Assembly (NCBI GenBank): GCA_910583845.1 | Contig: CAJUAB010000011.1 | Coordinates: 62,001 to 126,000, forward strand | Source: an uncultured Acetatifactor sp. | GTDB taxonomy: Bacteria > Bacillota > Clostridia > Lachnospirales > Lachnospiraceae | Length of the DNA: 64,000 bases | Direction: 5' to 3' | Shown: piece by piece, positions 50,333-58,681 of the stretch | How the letters are laid out: each line of letters opens with the position of its first letter | Position numbering within the stretch: position 1 is the stretch's first letter | Made by a program: the position numbers and the translations under genes | The notes under the pieces: model-generated | What the model was told of the DNA's origin: nothing | Databases searched by the model: none | Seen by the model: the letters and a program-made list of their open reading frames with translations, nothing else

Positions 50333-52720
50333 TCAGAAGCTGTTTTCATCCAGATATAGCTGCACACGGCTCTGAATAATACCAACGACCGTGTCTATGT
50401 TCTTGTCGCCGGAAAAATATGGCTGCGCCTCCTCCAACACAATGGAGGCTATGATTTCATCCTCCACGGGGGAGGGGATACAGCTGTCCAGAAAGGCGAT
50501 ATATTCTTCCACATACGAAGTGCCGTCGGGTTTTCCGGCCAACAGAACATAGGTGCCTTCTCCTTTATTGAACTGAGGACCCAGACCCCAGTCAGGGATC
50601 ACCACCTGACTCCGGAGCACGTCACGGCGCAGGCAGTTGTATGGATATTTGCGGGCGATCTCATCCCCGTAGAGCGTGGGAAGAAATTCCCGGATCAGGT
50701 CCATGTTTTCCGTATCTTTACTGACTACCAGAAAGTCTGAGGCAGAAACCAGATTGCCGCTTTCCCGATAGGTGGGAACCCCTATCCAGTGATAGTTCTC
50801 CGGGAAGAAGGACATCTGGTCGCTGAAATCGAGAAGACTGTTGACCCAGCAGGAACAGGCAATATATTCTCCGTTTACCACCATCCGGGCCAGGTCGGGA
50901 TTCTGCCGACTGTAGTCAGTCTCCGGAACCGGTGTGTTTTTGCAGTATTCCAAAAGCCTGCGGAAGGTCTCACCGTCAAAATGGCAGGTCCCGGCAGTTC
51001 TGTCCACAAAAGTGGTCTCCATGTCCCGCAGGGCGATTTCATACAGCAGCTCAGAGGGACTTGAGTCGCTGTAACGCAGGGGAATGAGACCTTTCAGCGT
51101 GTTTTGCGGCGCCTGATCCGCCAGATCCAGCATATCTGTCAGTGTCCAGGTATCCCCGGGACAGAGATCGTCCGACACCAGCATGCTGTGGCAGGATATG
51201 CCGGTGGTCAGTCCCATCAGCTTTCCGTCAATGGTTCCCACGTTCCAGACACAGCCAAATACCTGATCCCGCAGCTGCTCTGGAATCACATCGCTTAAGT
51301 CGGCCAAAGCGCCCTTCTCATAGAGCATATGCATGGTTTCCGCGGGGACGATGAACATATCCGGGGCATCCCCCGCCACAATCCGGTTTGTCAGGTTCGT
51401 GATACAGGAGGAGAAGTCCTCCCCGTCGGCGGCGGAGAACGCAATGCGGACTCCCGGCTTTTTCATGGAATACAGCGCGGCGGCGGTCTGCTCCAGCGAG
51501 TGTTCGTTACAGGCGGATACCAGCGTCAGAACCCGTTCTTCCGCAGGAGCCTCCTGGGACAACACGTAAATGTTTTTCTTCTCTGTCACAGGGTCCAGAA
51601 TAAGTATGTTGCCATTTGCCTGAACCGCCATGCGCTTTTCAGCCGCCATGTTGCCGCATATACTGTTGGCCCCGCAGTCAAAAATATTTTCCTGTCTCCC
51701 GGACAGGGTGTTCCATCTGACCAATATTCCCATAGAGGTAAGGTAATAGATATTCCCATGGGAATCCATACAGCCACAGGGCAGTGACATATAGCCGGAT
51801 TGGCCCAGAGAGCGCATTTCTGCGGCGTCCTGGTCAAAAATCCAATAGGTGTTGGAACGGCTTTTCAGATCCTGGCTTACGAATACGGGAAGCCCCTCCG
51901 GCGTTCTGCACAGATAGGCCAGAGGCGCGGCATCATTCTGCGGCTCTTCCAGCAGGAGCAGCTGTCCTGTGTCGTCGACAATCAGGAGCTTGTCCTCCAG
52001 AACGATATAACAGCAGCCGTTTTGATCGCACAGGATATTTTTCTCCGAAAACGGCGCTATATTGTCAACCATTCCCGCAGCCGTCAGGGCAGGCAGCAGA
52101 TCCAGAGTCTTTTGCACACCGTTTTCCATGTGATAGAAAACCACAGAACAGTAAGATCTGGGAGTACCTGTTTCTTCCGTGGTATAGAAATAACAGGCGA
52201 CAAGCCGGTCTCCCGCCACGTCCGCCAGGGCCAGGTTGGCTGTCTTTGGCAGGTCCCATGCGTCGGGACTGATTTCCGTGTGAAGAGAGTCGGCAGTCTC
52301 CGTGTCAAAATAATCCAGACAGTTCCACGCTTTGGAGAAGCTGCCGTCCTCATTGTAGAGGGCATATTGGGTAAGGGCGCAGAAATCCCCGTCCGGACTG
52401 TTATAGAAAGAGGAGCTTTTCCAGCTATAGGCCTCCGGAAGCGTGATCCAGCTGTCAAAGGATTCCCGCAGATACCACTGGGAGCCGTCTTCCTCTTTCG
52501 CAGCCGATGTGATCCGGTGGCTGTTCCAGTCCACAGTCTGTCCGGCGCTTTCCTCCACAGTCTGTCCGGCGCTTTCACCCACAGTCTGTCCGGCGTTCTC
52601 ACGGGCAATGTGCTCCTGACCGGTATCCGGGTTCCCGGCGCTCTCGCAGCCTGACAGGCACATGAAGACGGCGGTCAGCAGACAGAGGACTCTGCCTTTT
52701 TTTGTGTAGTTGGTTTTCAT
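50333..52720 (-). CDS. Lipoprotein with propeller-like region and solute-binding domain
   Basis: The protein has 795 residues. A signal peptide ends in the lipobox LSGC with the lipid cysteine at residue 25. Residues 40-62 hold three copies of an 8-residue repeat (ESAGQTVx). Residues about 70-400 contain repeated beta-rich blocks (DxxGxxYxL pattern) that resemble a beta-propeller. Residues about 410-760 look like a family 1 extracellular solute-binding protein (ITNLTNRIVAGDAPDMFIV). No ABC permease genes are nearby, so a sensing role is as likely as transport. Its ATG follows GAAGGA. It is divergent from tldD across a shared control region. Confidence 0.72.
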   Translation of the reverse strand: MKTNYTKKGRVLCLLTAVFMCLSGCESAGNPDTGQEHIARENAGQTVGESAGQTVEESAGQTVDWNSHRITSAAKEEDGSQWYLRESFDSWITLPEAYSWKSSSFYNSPDGDFCALTQYALYNEDGSFSKAWNCLDYFDTETADSLHTEISPDAWDLPKTANLALADVAGDRLVACYFYTTEETGTPRSYCSVVFYHMENGVQKTLDLLPALTAAGMVDNIAPFSEKNILCDQNGCCYIVLEDKLLIVDDTGQLLLLEEPQNDAAPLAYLCRTPEGLPVFVSQDLKSRSNTYWIFDQDAAEMRSLGQSGYMSLPCGCMDSHGNIYYLTSMGILVRWNTLSGRQENIFDCGANSICGNMAAEKRMAVQANGNILILDPVTEKKNIYVLSQEAPAEERVLTLVSACNEHSLEQTAAALYSMKKPGVRIAFSAADGEDFSSCITNLTNRIVAGDAPDMFIVPAETMHMLYEKGALADLSDVIPEQLRDQVFGCVWNVGTIDGKLMGLTTGISCHSMLVSDDLCPGDTWTLTDMLDLADQAPQNTLKGLIPLRYSDSSPSELLYEIALRDMETTFVDRTAGTCHFDGETFRRLLEYCKNTPVPETDYSRQNPDLARMVVNGEYIACSCWVNSLLDFSDQMSFFPENYHWIGVPTYRESGNLVSASDFLVVSKDTENMDLIREFLPTLYGDEIARKYPYNCLRRDVLRSQVVIPDWGLGPQFNKGEGTYVLLAGKPDGTSYVEEYIAFLDSCIPSPVEDEIIASIVLEEAQPYFSGDKNIDTVVGIIQSRVQLYLDENSF
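52531..52602 (-). repeat. Three 24-nt tandem repeats in the lipoprotein gene
   Basis: The three units begin at 52531, 52555 and 52579 on the plus strand, each starting CCACAGTCTGTCC, and encode the (E/N)SAGQTV(x) spacer after the lipid anchor. In-frame copy changes would alter only the length of the flexible tether. Confidence 0.85.
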
Positions 52721-52836
52721 TGGAGCAATCCTTCTTTCATTTTTTAAAGGGCCGGGATCTGGCCTTTTATGGTAAATATCCGGCCGATAACCCGATTGGG
52801 AGCGTATGCTCTGTTGTTTTGCGGAAGATTGATTTT

Positions 52837-52865
52837 ATTATATAGAATACGGAGGAACATTACAA
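52837..52865 (-). promoter_or_regulatory. Promoter of the lipoprotein gene
   Basis: On the minus strand TTGTAA (52865-52860) and TATAAT (52842-52837) are 17 nt apart. The leader to the start codon is about 110 nt. Confidence 0.5.
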
Positions 52866-52893
52866 TAAGCGTAAGGCTGTTTCAGATAAGGAT

Positions 52894-52913
52894 TTGTTTA
52901 AGACTTGTTTAAG
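52894..52913. promoter_or_regulatory. TTGTTTAAG direct repeats, candidate OmpR-family operator
   Basis: TTGTTTAAG occurs at 52894-52902 and 52905-52913, a period of exactly 11 nt, as expected for OmpR/PhoB-type response regulators. It lies between the two divergent promoters, at a distance from both that suits an activator. Confidence 0.45.
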
Positions 52914-52945
52914 TTTATCTTAATAATCGCCCCCTGCGGTTTTGC

Positions 52946-52974
52946 TGGAAATATCTGTTGCGGTGTGGTAAGAT
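52946..52974 (+). promoter_or_regulatory. Possible tldD promoter
   Basis: TGGAAA at 52946-52951 and TAAGAT at 52969-52974 are 17 nt apart. Both boxes deviate from consensus, which fits a promoter that needs an activator. Confidence 0.42.
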
Positions 52975-53008
52975 GAAAAGGACAGATATTCTGGCAAGGA
53001 GGAGCAGA

Positions 53009-54346
53009 ATGTTTATTTTCCCGGAAAATTTATTTACGGATGTGCGGATAGAGACCAGCGAATATGTGAATTATTATACCGCCAACGACGAGGTGGAGGT
53101 CAATAATCAGTCTCAGACCACAGGTGCCCTGATCAGGGTCTTTGACGGAGATATGTGGTATTCCTGCACCACCAATGAACTGGGACGGATACAGGGGGAG
53201 ATAGACGCTCTGGCCTCCCTGGCTCAAAGGAACCAAAATATTGATGACCATCCGGAAATCAGAAATTTTGGCAGCCATAAGGCGCACATCATAAAATATG
53301 ACGGGGAGAACGATGTCCGCAGGATCACTCCCAGCCAGAGAGAGGGGCTGGTAGCTCATTATCTCGCGGCCTGTGTGGACAGGTCCGTAGAGGAGATGAA
53401 AAGCTATGGGGGCAGCTTTTACAGCACACACACGGTTAAAGAGTACTATTCCAGCAAGGGCGCGGCAATCCGGCAGGACATGCAGCGATGCAGCGTGTGG
53501 GTGGGAGCCGCCTTTGTGGTGGATGGCGTGACCACCTGGGGAGGAAAAAACTTCCAGGCCATGTCCTTTGACCGGCTGCAGAATCGGGAGCAGGAGATCC
53601 GGGAGGAACTGGACCGGTATCTGCGTTATGCCAGAGACGCCGTGGATATACAGCCCGGCGATTATACCTGTGTGCTGTCCCCCGCCGCCACGGCCCTGTT
53701 TACCCATGAGAGCTTCGGACATAAGAGCGAGTCCGACTATATGCTAGGCGACAGGACTCTGCGGGAGGAGTGGGAGATAGGCAAAAAAGTGGGAAACGAG
53801 AAGGTATCCATCTGTGACAACGGAAATATGGAACACAATGGTTACACTCCCTATGACGATGAGGGGAATGCGGCCAGAGAGACATGGCTGATCCGGGAGG
53901 GAGTACTCACCGGCAGGCTTCATGACAGCAAATCCGCGTCGGCGCTGGAGGAGGATGTCACCGGAAATTCCCGGGCGGACAGTTATGGGGCGGCTCCCAT
54001 GGTGAGAATGACCAACACCTATATGGCGGCGGGAAATGACGACCCGGAGGAGATTCTGCGAAATGTGCAGGATGGCATCTATGTCTATGACATTTATTAC
54101 GGCACCGGGTTCTCCACCTTTACCATGCAGCCGGCCCTGTGTTATCGGATCAGGGAGGGCAGGATCTGTGAGCCGCTCAGGGTCAACGTAATCACGGGAA
54201 ACGTGTTCCGGACCCTGTTTGATATTGATGCGGTGGGCAATGACCTGGAGATCTTTGACACCTTCTACTGCGGCAAGAACGGGCAGACAATACAGGTCTC
54301 CGCAGGAGGTCCCACCGTCAGGGTACGGAAACTTACCGTCAATTGA
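53009..54346 (+). CDS. tldD: TldD-type metalloprotease subunit
   Basis: The protein has 445 residues. It contains the zinc motif HESFGH (HExxxH) near residue 234 and a following GNMEHNGYTPYDDEG region, both characteristic of TldD. TldD/TldE heterodimers degrade unfolded peptides and mature some microcins and antitoxins in other bacteria. The ATG at 53009 follows AAGGAGGAG. The TldE-like partner is encoded 78 nt downstream. The natural substrate in this organism is unknown. Confidence 0.9.
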   Translation: MFIFPENLFTDVRIETSEYVNYYTANDEVEVNNQSQTTGALIRVFDGDMWYSCTTNELGRIQGEIDALASLAQRNQNIDDHPEIRNFGSHKAHIIKYDGENDVRRITPSQREGLVAHYLAACVDRSVEEMKSYGGSFYSTHTVKEYYSSKGAAIRQDMQRCSVWVGAAFVVDGVTTWGGKNFQAMSFDRLQNREQEIREELDRYLRYARDAVDIQPGDYTCVLSPAATALFTHESFGHKSESDYMLGDRTLREEWEIGKKVGNEKVSICDNGNMEHNGYTPYDDEGNAARETWLIREGVLTGRLHDSKSASALEEDVTGNSRADSYGAAPMVRMTNTYMAAGNDDPEEILRNVQDGIYVYDIYYGTGFSTFTMQPALCYRIREGRICEPLRVNVITGNVFRTLFDIDAVGNDLEIFDTFYCGKNGQTIQVSAGGPTVRVRKLTVN

Positions 54347-54424
54347 GCAAAGATATGCATCCCCCGATCCGTGTGCCGGGAGGGGATATGCGGAACTTCA
54401 TAATAAGAAAAATAAATAAGAAAA

Positions 54425-55639
54425 ATGATGAGAGAAAAGTATACACTTCGCACGGTTATCTCCGCCGTGGGAATTGAGGAGAACAAAATTCATGCCTTTA
54501 ACAGGCGCAACGAACAGTATTTTTCCTTCCGGGTGCAGGAGGATGGCTGTCTGGGCGTACATTTCCAGATTGGCGAGATGGGAGATGAGGAGGGTTATGC
54601 CAGAGCGAGAAAGAATCTGGTTCTGAAAAGACCCTATCCCTTTACCCTGGAGACAGGCAGGCGCAGCCGGGATCTGACAGAGCGGGTGCTTACGGACAGA
54701 GAACTGATGGAGATTGCGGGGGAGGCGCTGGATCATGTGCACTCCCTGCATCCGGACTTTACGTTAAACGGCGGCTTTGTACAGAGTATTGTATATTCGG
54801 GACAGGAAAATGACAGAGGGCTGGAATATTCCAACAGAGACTGTACTACAGAGTTTCGTTTTTCTTTCAGGCACAGAGACAGCCGGGATCTGACGGACGG
54901 GGGATTTTCCATAGGGCAGAGGGATTTTGACGTCCGGAAGCTCTATGCCATGGCGGACAATTACCTCGTCGGCTTTGGAGCAGAGCGGGACCTTCCGGAC
55001 GAGATCATTGTGCAGATGCAGTATTATGACCTGCTGGGCCTGTTGGCGGGAAGCCTGAACGCGGAGAGTATGTGTCTGGGCACCTCCCTGTTATCCGGCA
55101 GAATCGGAGAAAAAGTATTTGCCGATCATTTCAGTCTTGCTCATGATGTGTCAGAGCAAGAGTGCTGGAATACGCCTTTTTTTGACGGAGAGGGTGTCGT
55201 GCAGAAAGGGGACAGGCTGCCCTATATTGAAAACGGGGTGGTGCTGCGGGGGTACGCGGACAAAAGGATTGCCGCCAGATACGGAGTGGAGCATACGGGA
55301 AGCGCCTGGAGAACTCATTCCGATATCCCCAACAACGGGAATGTGAACCTGCGGATTCAGCGCAGTGACAGAACGATCAGAGAACTCTTGAACGGAAGGC
55401 TGTCTGTTGTCCCCGTGCGGTACAGCGGCGGGGGATTTAATGAAAAAGGGGAATGGGTCATGCCGGTGCAGCTGGCTTATCTCTGTGACGGGGAGCATTT
55501 TTTGGGCCGACTGCCAGAGTTTACTCTGGTGAGCAGCATGTTTGACATGTTTGGAAACGATTTTATCGGCGTAGGCAGTGACAATCCGGTATTTAACGAC
55601 AAAAGCATTCTGGTGAGGATGAGAACAGGCAGAATATGA
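54425..55639 (+). CDS. TldE/PmbA-type subunit (non-catalytic partner)
   Basis: This 404-residue protein follows the TldD/PmbA fold (GGFVQSIVYSGQENDRGLEY, with STSLLSGRIGEK-like LGTSLLSGRIGEKVFA near residue 220 and a C-terminal MFGNDFIGVGSDN). It lacks the HExxxH zinc motif, as expected for the TldE partner. Two ATGs start the frame at 54425 and 54428; the ribosome-binding site is weak and A-rich. It forms a pair with the upstream tldD. Confidence 0.87.
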   Translation: MMREKYTLRTVISAVGIEENKIHAFNRRNEQYFSFRVQEDGCLGVHFQIGEMGDEEGYARARKNLVLKRPYPFTLETGRRSRDLTERVLTDRELMEIAGEALDHVHSLHPDFTLNGGFVQSIVYSGQENDRGLEYSNRDCTTEFRFSFRHRDSRDLTDGGFSIGQRDFDVRKLYAMADNYLVGFGAERDLPDEIIVQMQYYDLLGLLAGSLNAESMCLGTSLLSGRIGEKVFADHFSLAHDVSEQECWNTPFFDGEGVVQKGDRLPYIENGVVLRGYADKRIAARYGVEHTGSAWRTHSDIPNNGNVNLRIQRSDRTIRELLNGRLSVVPVRYSGGGFNEKGEWVMPVQLAYLCDGEHFLGRLPEFTLVSSMFDMFGNDFIGVGSDNPVFNDKSILVRMRTGRI

Positions 55640-55798
55640 CAGAACAATCAAGGCGGACGGGGCAGCGGTACCTCGTCTGCTTTCTTTTTATTTCTCTCTT
55701 TCTTTAGAAATTCTTTGGTTTTCCATGTCAGAAAACTTCAGAAGCGGGACATATACTATCCTCAGACAACAGGGGAGGCTTCTCTGATCAGGTGCGGC

Positions 55799-55835
55799 GA
55801 AGTGATTTTACGCTTCAGAGCCATCGCGCAGCGAT
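55799..55835 (+). repeat. Dispersed two-hairpin repeat upstream of the DedA gene
   Basis: Hairpin 1 pairs GAAGTG with CGCTTC (55799-55804 with 55811-55816) and hairpin 2 pairs ATCGC with GCGAT around GCA (55823-55835). The element shares its 23-nt 3' part exactly with the copy at 17663-17700 and again lies directly before the Shine-Dalgarno site. Confidence 0.75.
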
Positions 55836-55856
55836 TGTGACAAGGAGGAAGAAAAA

Positions 55857-56366
55857 ATGGACTATGCGGCAATTTTGGATGTGTTTACCAGGTATGGCGC
55901 AATCGCCATCTTTGTTTTGGTATTTTTGGAGTATATGAATTTGCCGGGGTTTCCGGCGGGGATTATCATGCCGCTGGCGGGAATTATGGCGGCGGGAGGG
56001 AATATCTCGTTCCCATGGGTGATGGTCATCACCGTGGCAGCGGGACTTTTGGGGAGTATGGTGCTTTATGTGCTGGGACTCACAGGCGGACGGTTCTTTC
56101 TGGAAAAATATATGAATAAATTTCCGAAACAGCGGCCGACGATAGAGAAGTATCTGGCCTGGGTGCAGGAGAAGGGTGGCATGGGGCTGATCGCCGCCAA
56201 GCTGATTCCCATGATCCGCACACTGGTGTCCATACCGGCCGGGGTGTTCCGGATGAGGCTCAGTCAGTATGTAATTTGTTCCACCGTAGGTATCTTTATA
56301 TGGAATCTGTTTTTTGTGGGAGCAGGTTATTTCTGCGGTGAGCAGGTACTGAGCTGGTTTGCCTGA
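55857..56366 (+). CDS. DedA family membrane protein
   Basis: This 169-residue protein has about four hydrophobic segments. MNLPGFPAGIIMPLAGIMA near residue 22 and GRFFLEKYMNKFPKQRPTI with a later KLIPMIRTLVSIPAGVFRM are DedA/VTT hallmarks (key motif R-T-L-V-S-I-PAG). Family members flip or recycle lipid carriers such as undecaprenyl phosphate or act in membrane homeostasis. A GGAGGAAG site precedes the ATG, itself preceded by the dispersed two-hairpin repeat. Confidence 0.92.
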   Translation: MDYAAILDVFTRYGAIAIFVLVFLEYMNLPGFPAGIIMPLAGIMAAGGNISFPWVMVITVAAGLLGSMVLYVLGLTGGRFFLEKYMNKFPKQRPTIEKYLAWVQEKGGMGLIAAKLIPMIRTLVSIPAGVFRMRLSQYVICSTVGIFIWNLFFVGAGYFCGEQVLSWFA

Positions 56367-56553
56367 GTCGACGGCTTTGCAGAGAATAAGGGCCCGGAAC
56401 ACAGGAGTGGACAGAGGGAAGGAAGTCTGGAAGTAAAACTTCCCAATATGATTTGGTACAATATTGCAGGCAAAGCGGTAGTTGGCAGGTCAACAGCAGT
56501 CAGCAGATCAACAGTAGTTGACAAGTCCTACCGGTATGCGGAAAGAGGATAAA

Positions 56554-57852
56554 ATGAAAATAGCAATGATGACAAACAACTACAAACCTTATATCGGCGG
56601 TGTGCCCATCTCCATAGAGCGTCTGACGGAGGCCCTGCGGGAGCAGGGGCATAAGGTGGTGGTCTTCGCGCCCAAATACACATATCTGGGGGATGGGCAG
56701 CAGGAGGAAGATGTGGTGCGTTACAGCACCTTAAGTCAGCATTTCTACAGTGATACCGTGCTGCCCAATCCCCTGGACCCGGTGCTGGAGGAGACTTTTG
56801 CCCGGGAAAATTTCGATGTGATCCATGTGCATCATCCGGTGCTGATTGGTAAGGTGGCGGCCCGTCTGTCCCGGAAGTATAATATTCCGCTGGTGTATAC
56901 ATACCATACCCAGTATGAACAGTATCTGGACTATGCGGGGCCGATCCACTGGCTCAGCCGCGGGGCGGAAAAGAATAATCTGCTGGGCAGACTCCGCTGC
57001 CGGGGCAGCCGGGCCATCAAGCAGGAACTGGCTCCCTGGTATCTCAGCGGATTTATGAGGCGCTGTCATACCGTTATCGCCCCCACAGAGGGCATGAAGC
57101 GGACCTTCTATAGGCAATATGGATATACCTACAACTGTCAGGCGGATGTGGCGGTGCTGCCCACGGGTCTGAACCGGGAGAGCTATGAGGCCGCTCCCGG
57201 GACTGTCAGGGAGATCCGGCAGCGCTATGGCAACGGACAGATGCCCCTGCTGGTCACGGTATCCCGGCTGGGACATGAGAAAAACGTGCCGTTTCTTCTT
57301 CGCTGCATGGCCCGTCTCAGACAGATTCTGCCGGATTTCAGGCTGATGGTAATCGGAGACGGCCCCCAGAGAGAGGAATATATGGATCTGTGTGATCAGC
57401 TTGATATCCGTCAGCAGATCTGCTTTCTGGGAAGTCTGCCCAACCGGGAAATCGCGGCGCATATGGCGGCTGCGGACTGTTTTGTGTTCGCTTCCAAGAC
57501 GGAGACCCAGGGAATTGTGATTCTGGAAGCCATGGCGGCCAAGACGCCCGTGGTGGCCCTGCGGGCCTCGGGGGTGGAAGATCTGGTGGAGGAAGGCGTC
57601 AGCGGATATCTGTGCCCGGAGGAGGAAGACGCTTTCACGGAACAGCTGCTGCGGGTACTACAGAATGAGCCCCTGCGGGAGAGTCTGCGGACCGGGGCTT
57701 TTGAGGCGGCGCTCCGGTATCGGGAAGATGCGGTTGCAGAAAAGGCCGTCAGGATATATACTGATACCTGTAGGCAATACGCAATGACACAGACAAGCGC
57801 CCAGATCAGTGTATTCAGGGATCTCCGGGAGCGCCTGCGTCTGCCGGGCTGA
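56554..57852 (+). CDS. Glycosyltransferase family 4, probable diacylglycerol glucosyltransferase
   Basis: The protein has 432 residues. The N-terminal MTNNYKPYIGGVPISIERL, HVHHPVLIGK and YTYHTQYEQYLDY segments resemble 1,2-diacylglycerol 3-glucosyltransferases that make glycolipids. The C-terminal GT-B half has the E-x7-E motif region in SKTETQGIVILEAMA. It is probably membrane-associated. The ATG at 56554 follows AAAGAGG. A TGGTACAAT extended -10 box at 56454-56462 could be its promoter. An inverted repeat GTCAAC...GTTGAC (56489-56522) lies in the leader. The substrate is inferred. Confidence 0.86.
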   Translation: MKIAMMTNNYKPYIGGVPISIERLTEALREQGHKVVVFAPKYTYLGDGQQEEDVVRYSTLSQHFYSDTVLPNPLDPVLEETFARENFDVIHVHHPVLIGKVAARLSRKYNIPLVYTYHTQYEQYLDYAGPIHWLSRGAEKNNLLGRLRCRGSRAIKQELAPWYLSGFMRRCHTVIAPTEGMKRTFYRQYGYTYNCQADVAVLPTGLNRESYEAAPGTVREIRQRYGNGQMPLLVTVSRLGHEKNVPFLLRCMARLRQILPDFRLMVIGDGPQREEYMDLCDQLDIRQQICFLGSLPNREIAAHMAAADCFVFASKTETQGIVILEAMAAKTPVVALRASGVEDLVEEGVSGYLCPEEEDAFTEQLLRVLQNEPLRESLRTGAFEAALRYREDAVAEKAVRIYTDTCRQYAMTQTSAQISVFRDLRERLRLPG

Positions 57853-57933
57853 ATCGCAGTGATCACATCGGGTTATGCTGACAAACGATATCTGTCCCTG
57901 CCTGCAAAAGAATGATAAGGGAGAGTAAACAGT

Positions 57934-58647
57934 ATGAATCAGCAAGAGTACAGCATCCTGGTGGTGGAGGACGACAGAGAGATACGGCAGGGAATTGAGA
58001 TTTATCTGCGCAACCAGGGATATCAGGTCTATCAGGCGGCCAACGGTCGGGAGGGACTGGAGATTATAAAGAGCAGGGAATTGCATCTGGTGATCCTGGA
58101 TGTGATGATGCCGGTGATGGACGGAATCACCATGCTGATGAAGACCAGAGACCTGGGATACGAATTTCCGGTATTGATGCTTTCGGCCAAGTCCGAGGAA
58201 GTGGATAAGATCATGGGACTGAACATGGGAGCGGACGATTATATCTCCAAACCCTTTACACCGCTGGAGCTGCTGGCCAGGGTAAATTCCCATCTGCGGC
58301 GATACAGTAAATATATGAACGCGGTGAGCGGCGGGACGGCAAGGGAGCATATTTATACGCTGGGCGGATTGGAGCTGAACGAGGACAGTGTGGAACTGAC
58401 CGTGGACGGGGAGCCGGTGAAGCTCACTCCCATGGAGTTTAAAATTGTGCAGCTGCTGATGAAGAACCCGGGCCGGGTGTTCTCCGCGGATGAAATCTAC
58501 GAGCGGGTCTGGAATGAGAAGGCAGTCAACACGGACACCATCATGGTCCATGTGCGGAATATCCGGGAGAAAATTGAGATAGATCCCAAGAATCCCAAAT
58601 ATCTGAAAGTAGTATGGGGCGTGGGATATAAGATGGAAAAACAGTAG
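57934..58647 (+). CDS. Response regulator, OmpR/PhoB family
   Basis: This 237-residue transcription factor has an N-terminal receiver domain (VVEDDREIRQG; phospho-acceptor Asp56 in LVILDVMMP; KPFTPLELLAR near residue 105) and a C-terminal winged helix (LTPMEFKIVQLLMKNPGRVF, then WNEKAVNTDTIMVHVRNIR). It is cognate to the histidine kinase that follows after 34 nt. Its targets are unknown; the TTGTTTAAG direct repeats at 52894 are one candidate. The ATG follows GGGAGAG. Confidence 0.95.
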   Translation: MNQQEYSILVVEDDREIRQGIEIYLRNQGYQVYQAANGREGLEIIKSRELHLVILDVMMPVMDGITMLMKTRDLGYEFPVLMLSAKSEEVDKIMGLNMGADDYISKPFTPLELLARVNSHLRRYSKYMNAVSGGTAREHIYTLGGLELNEDSVELTVDGEPVKLTPMEFKIVQLLMKNPGRVFSADEIYERVWNEKAVNTDTIMVHVRNIREKIEIDPKNPKYLKVVWGVGYKMEKQ

Positions 58648-58681
58648 GCAGCAAAAAAGGGCTTTATAAAGGGGATTGGCG

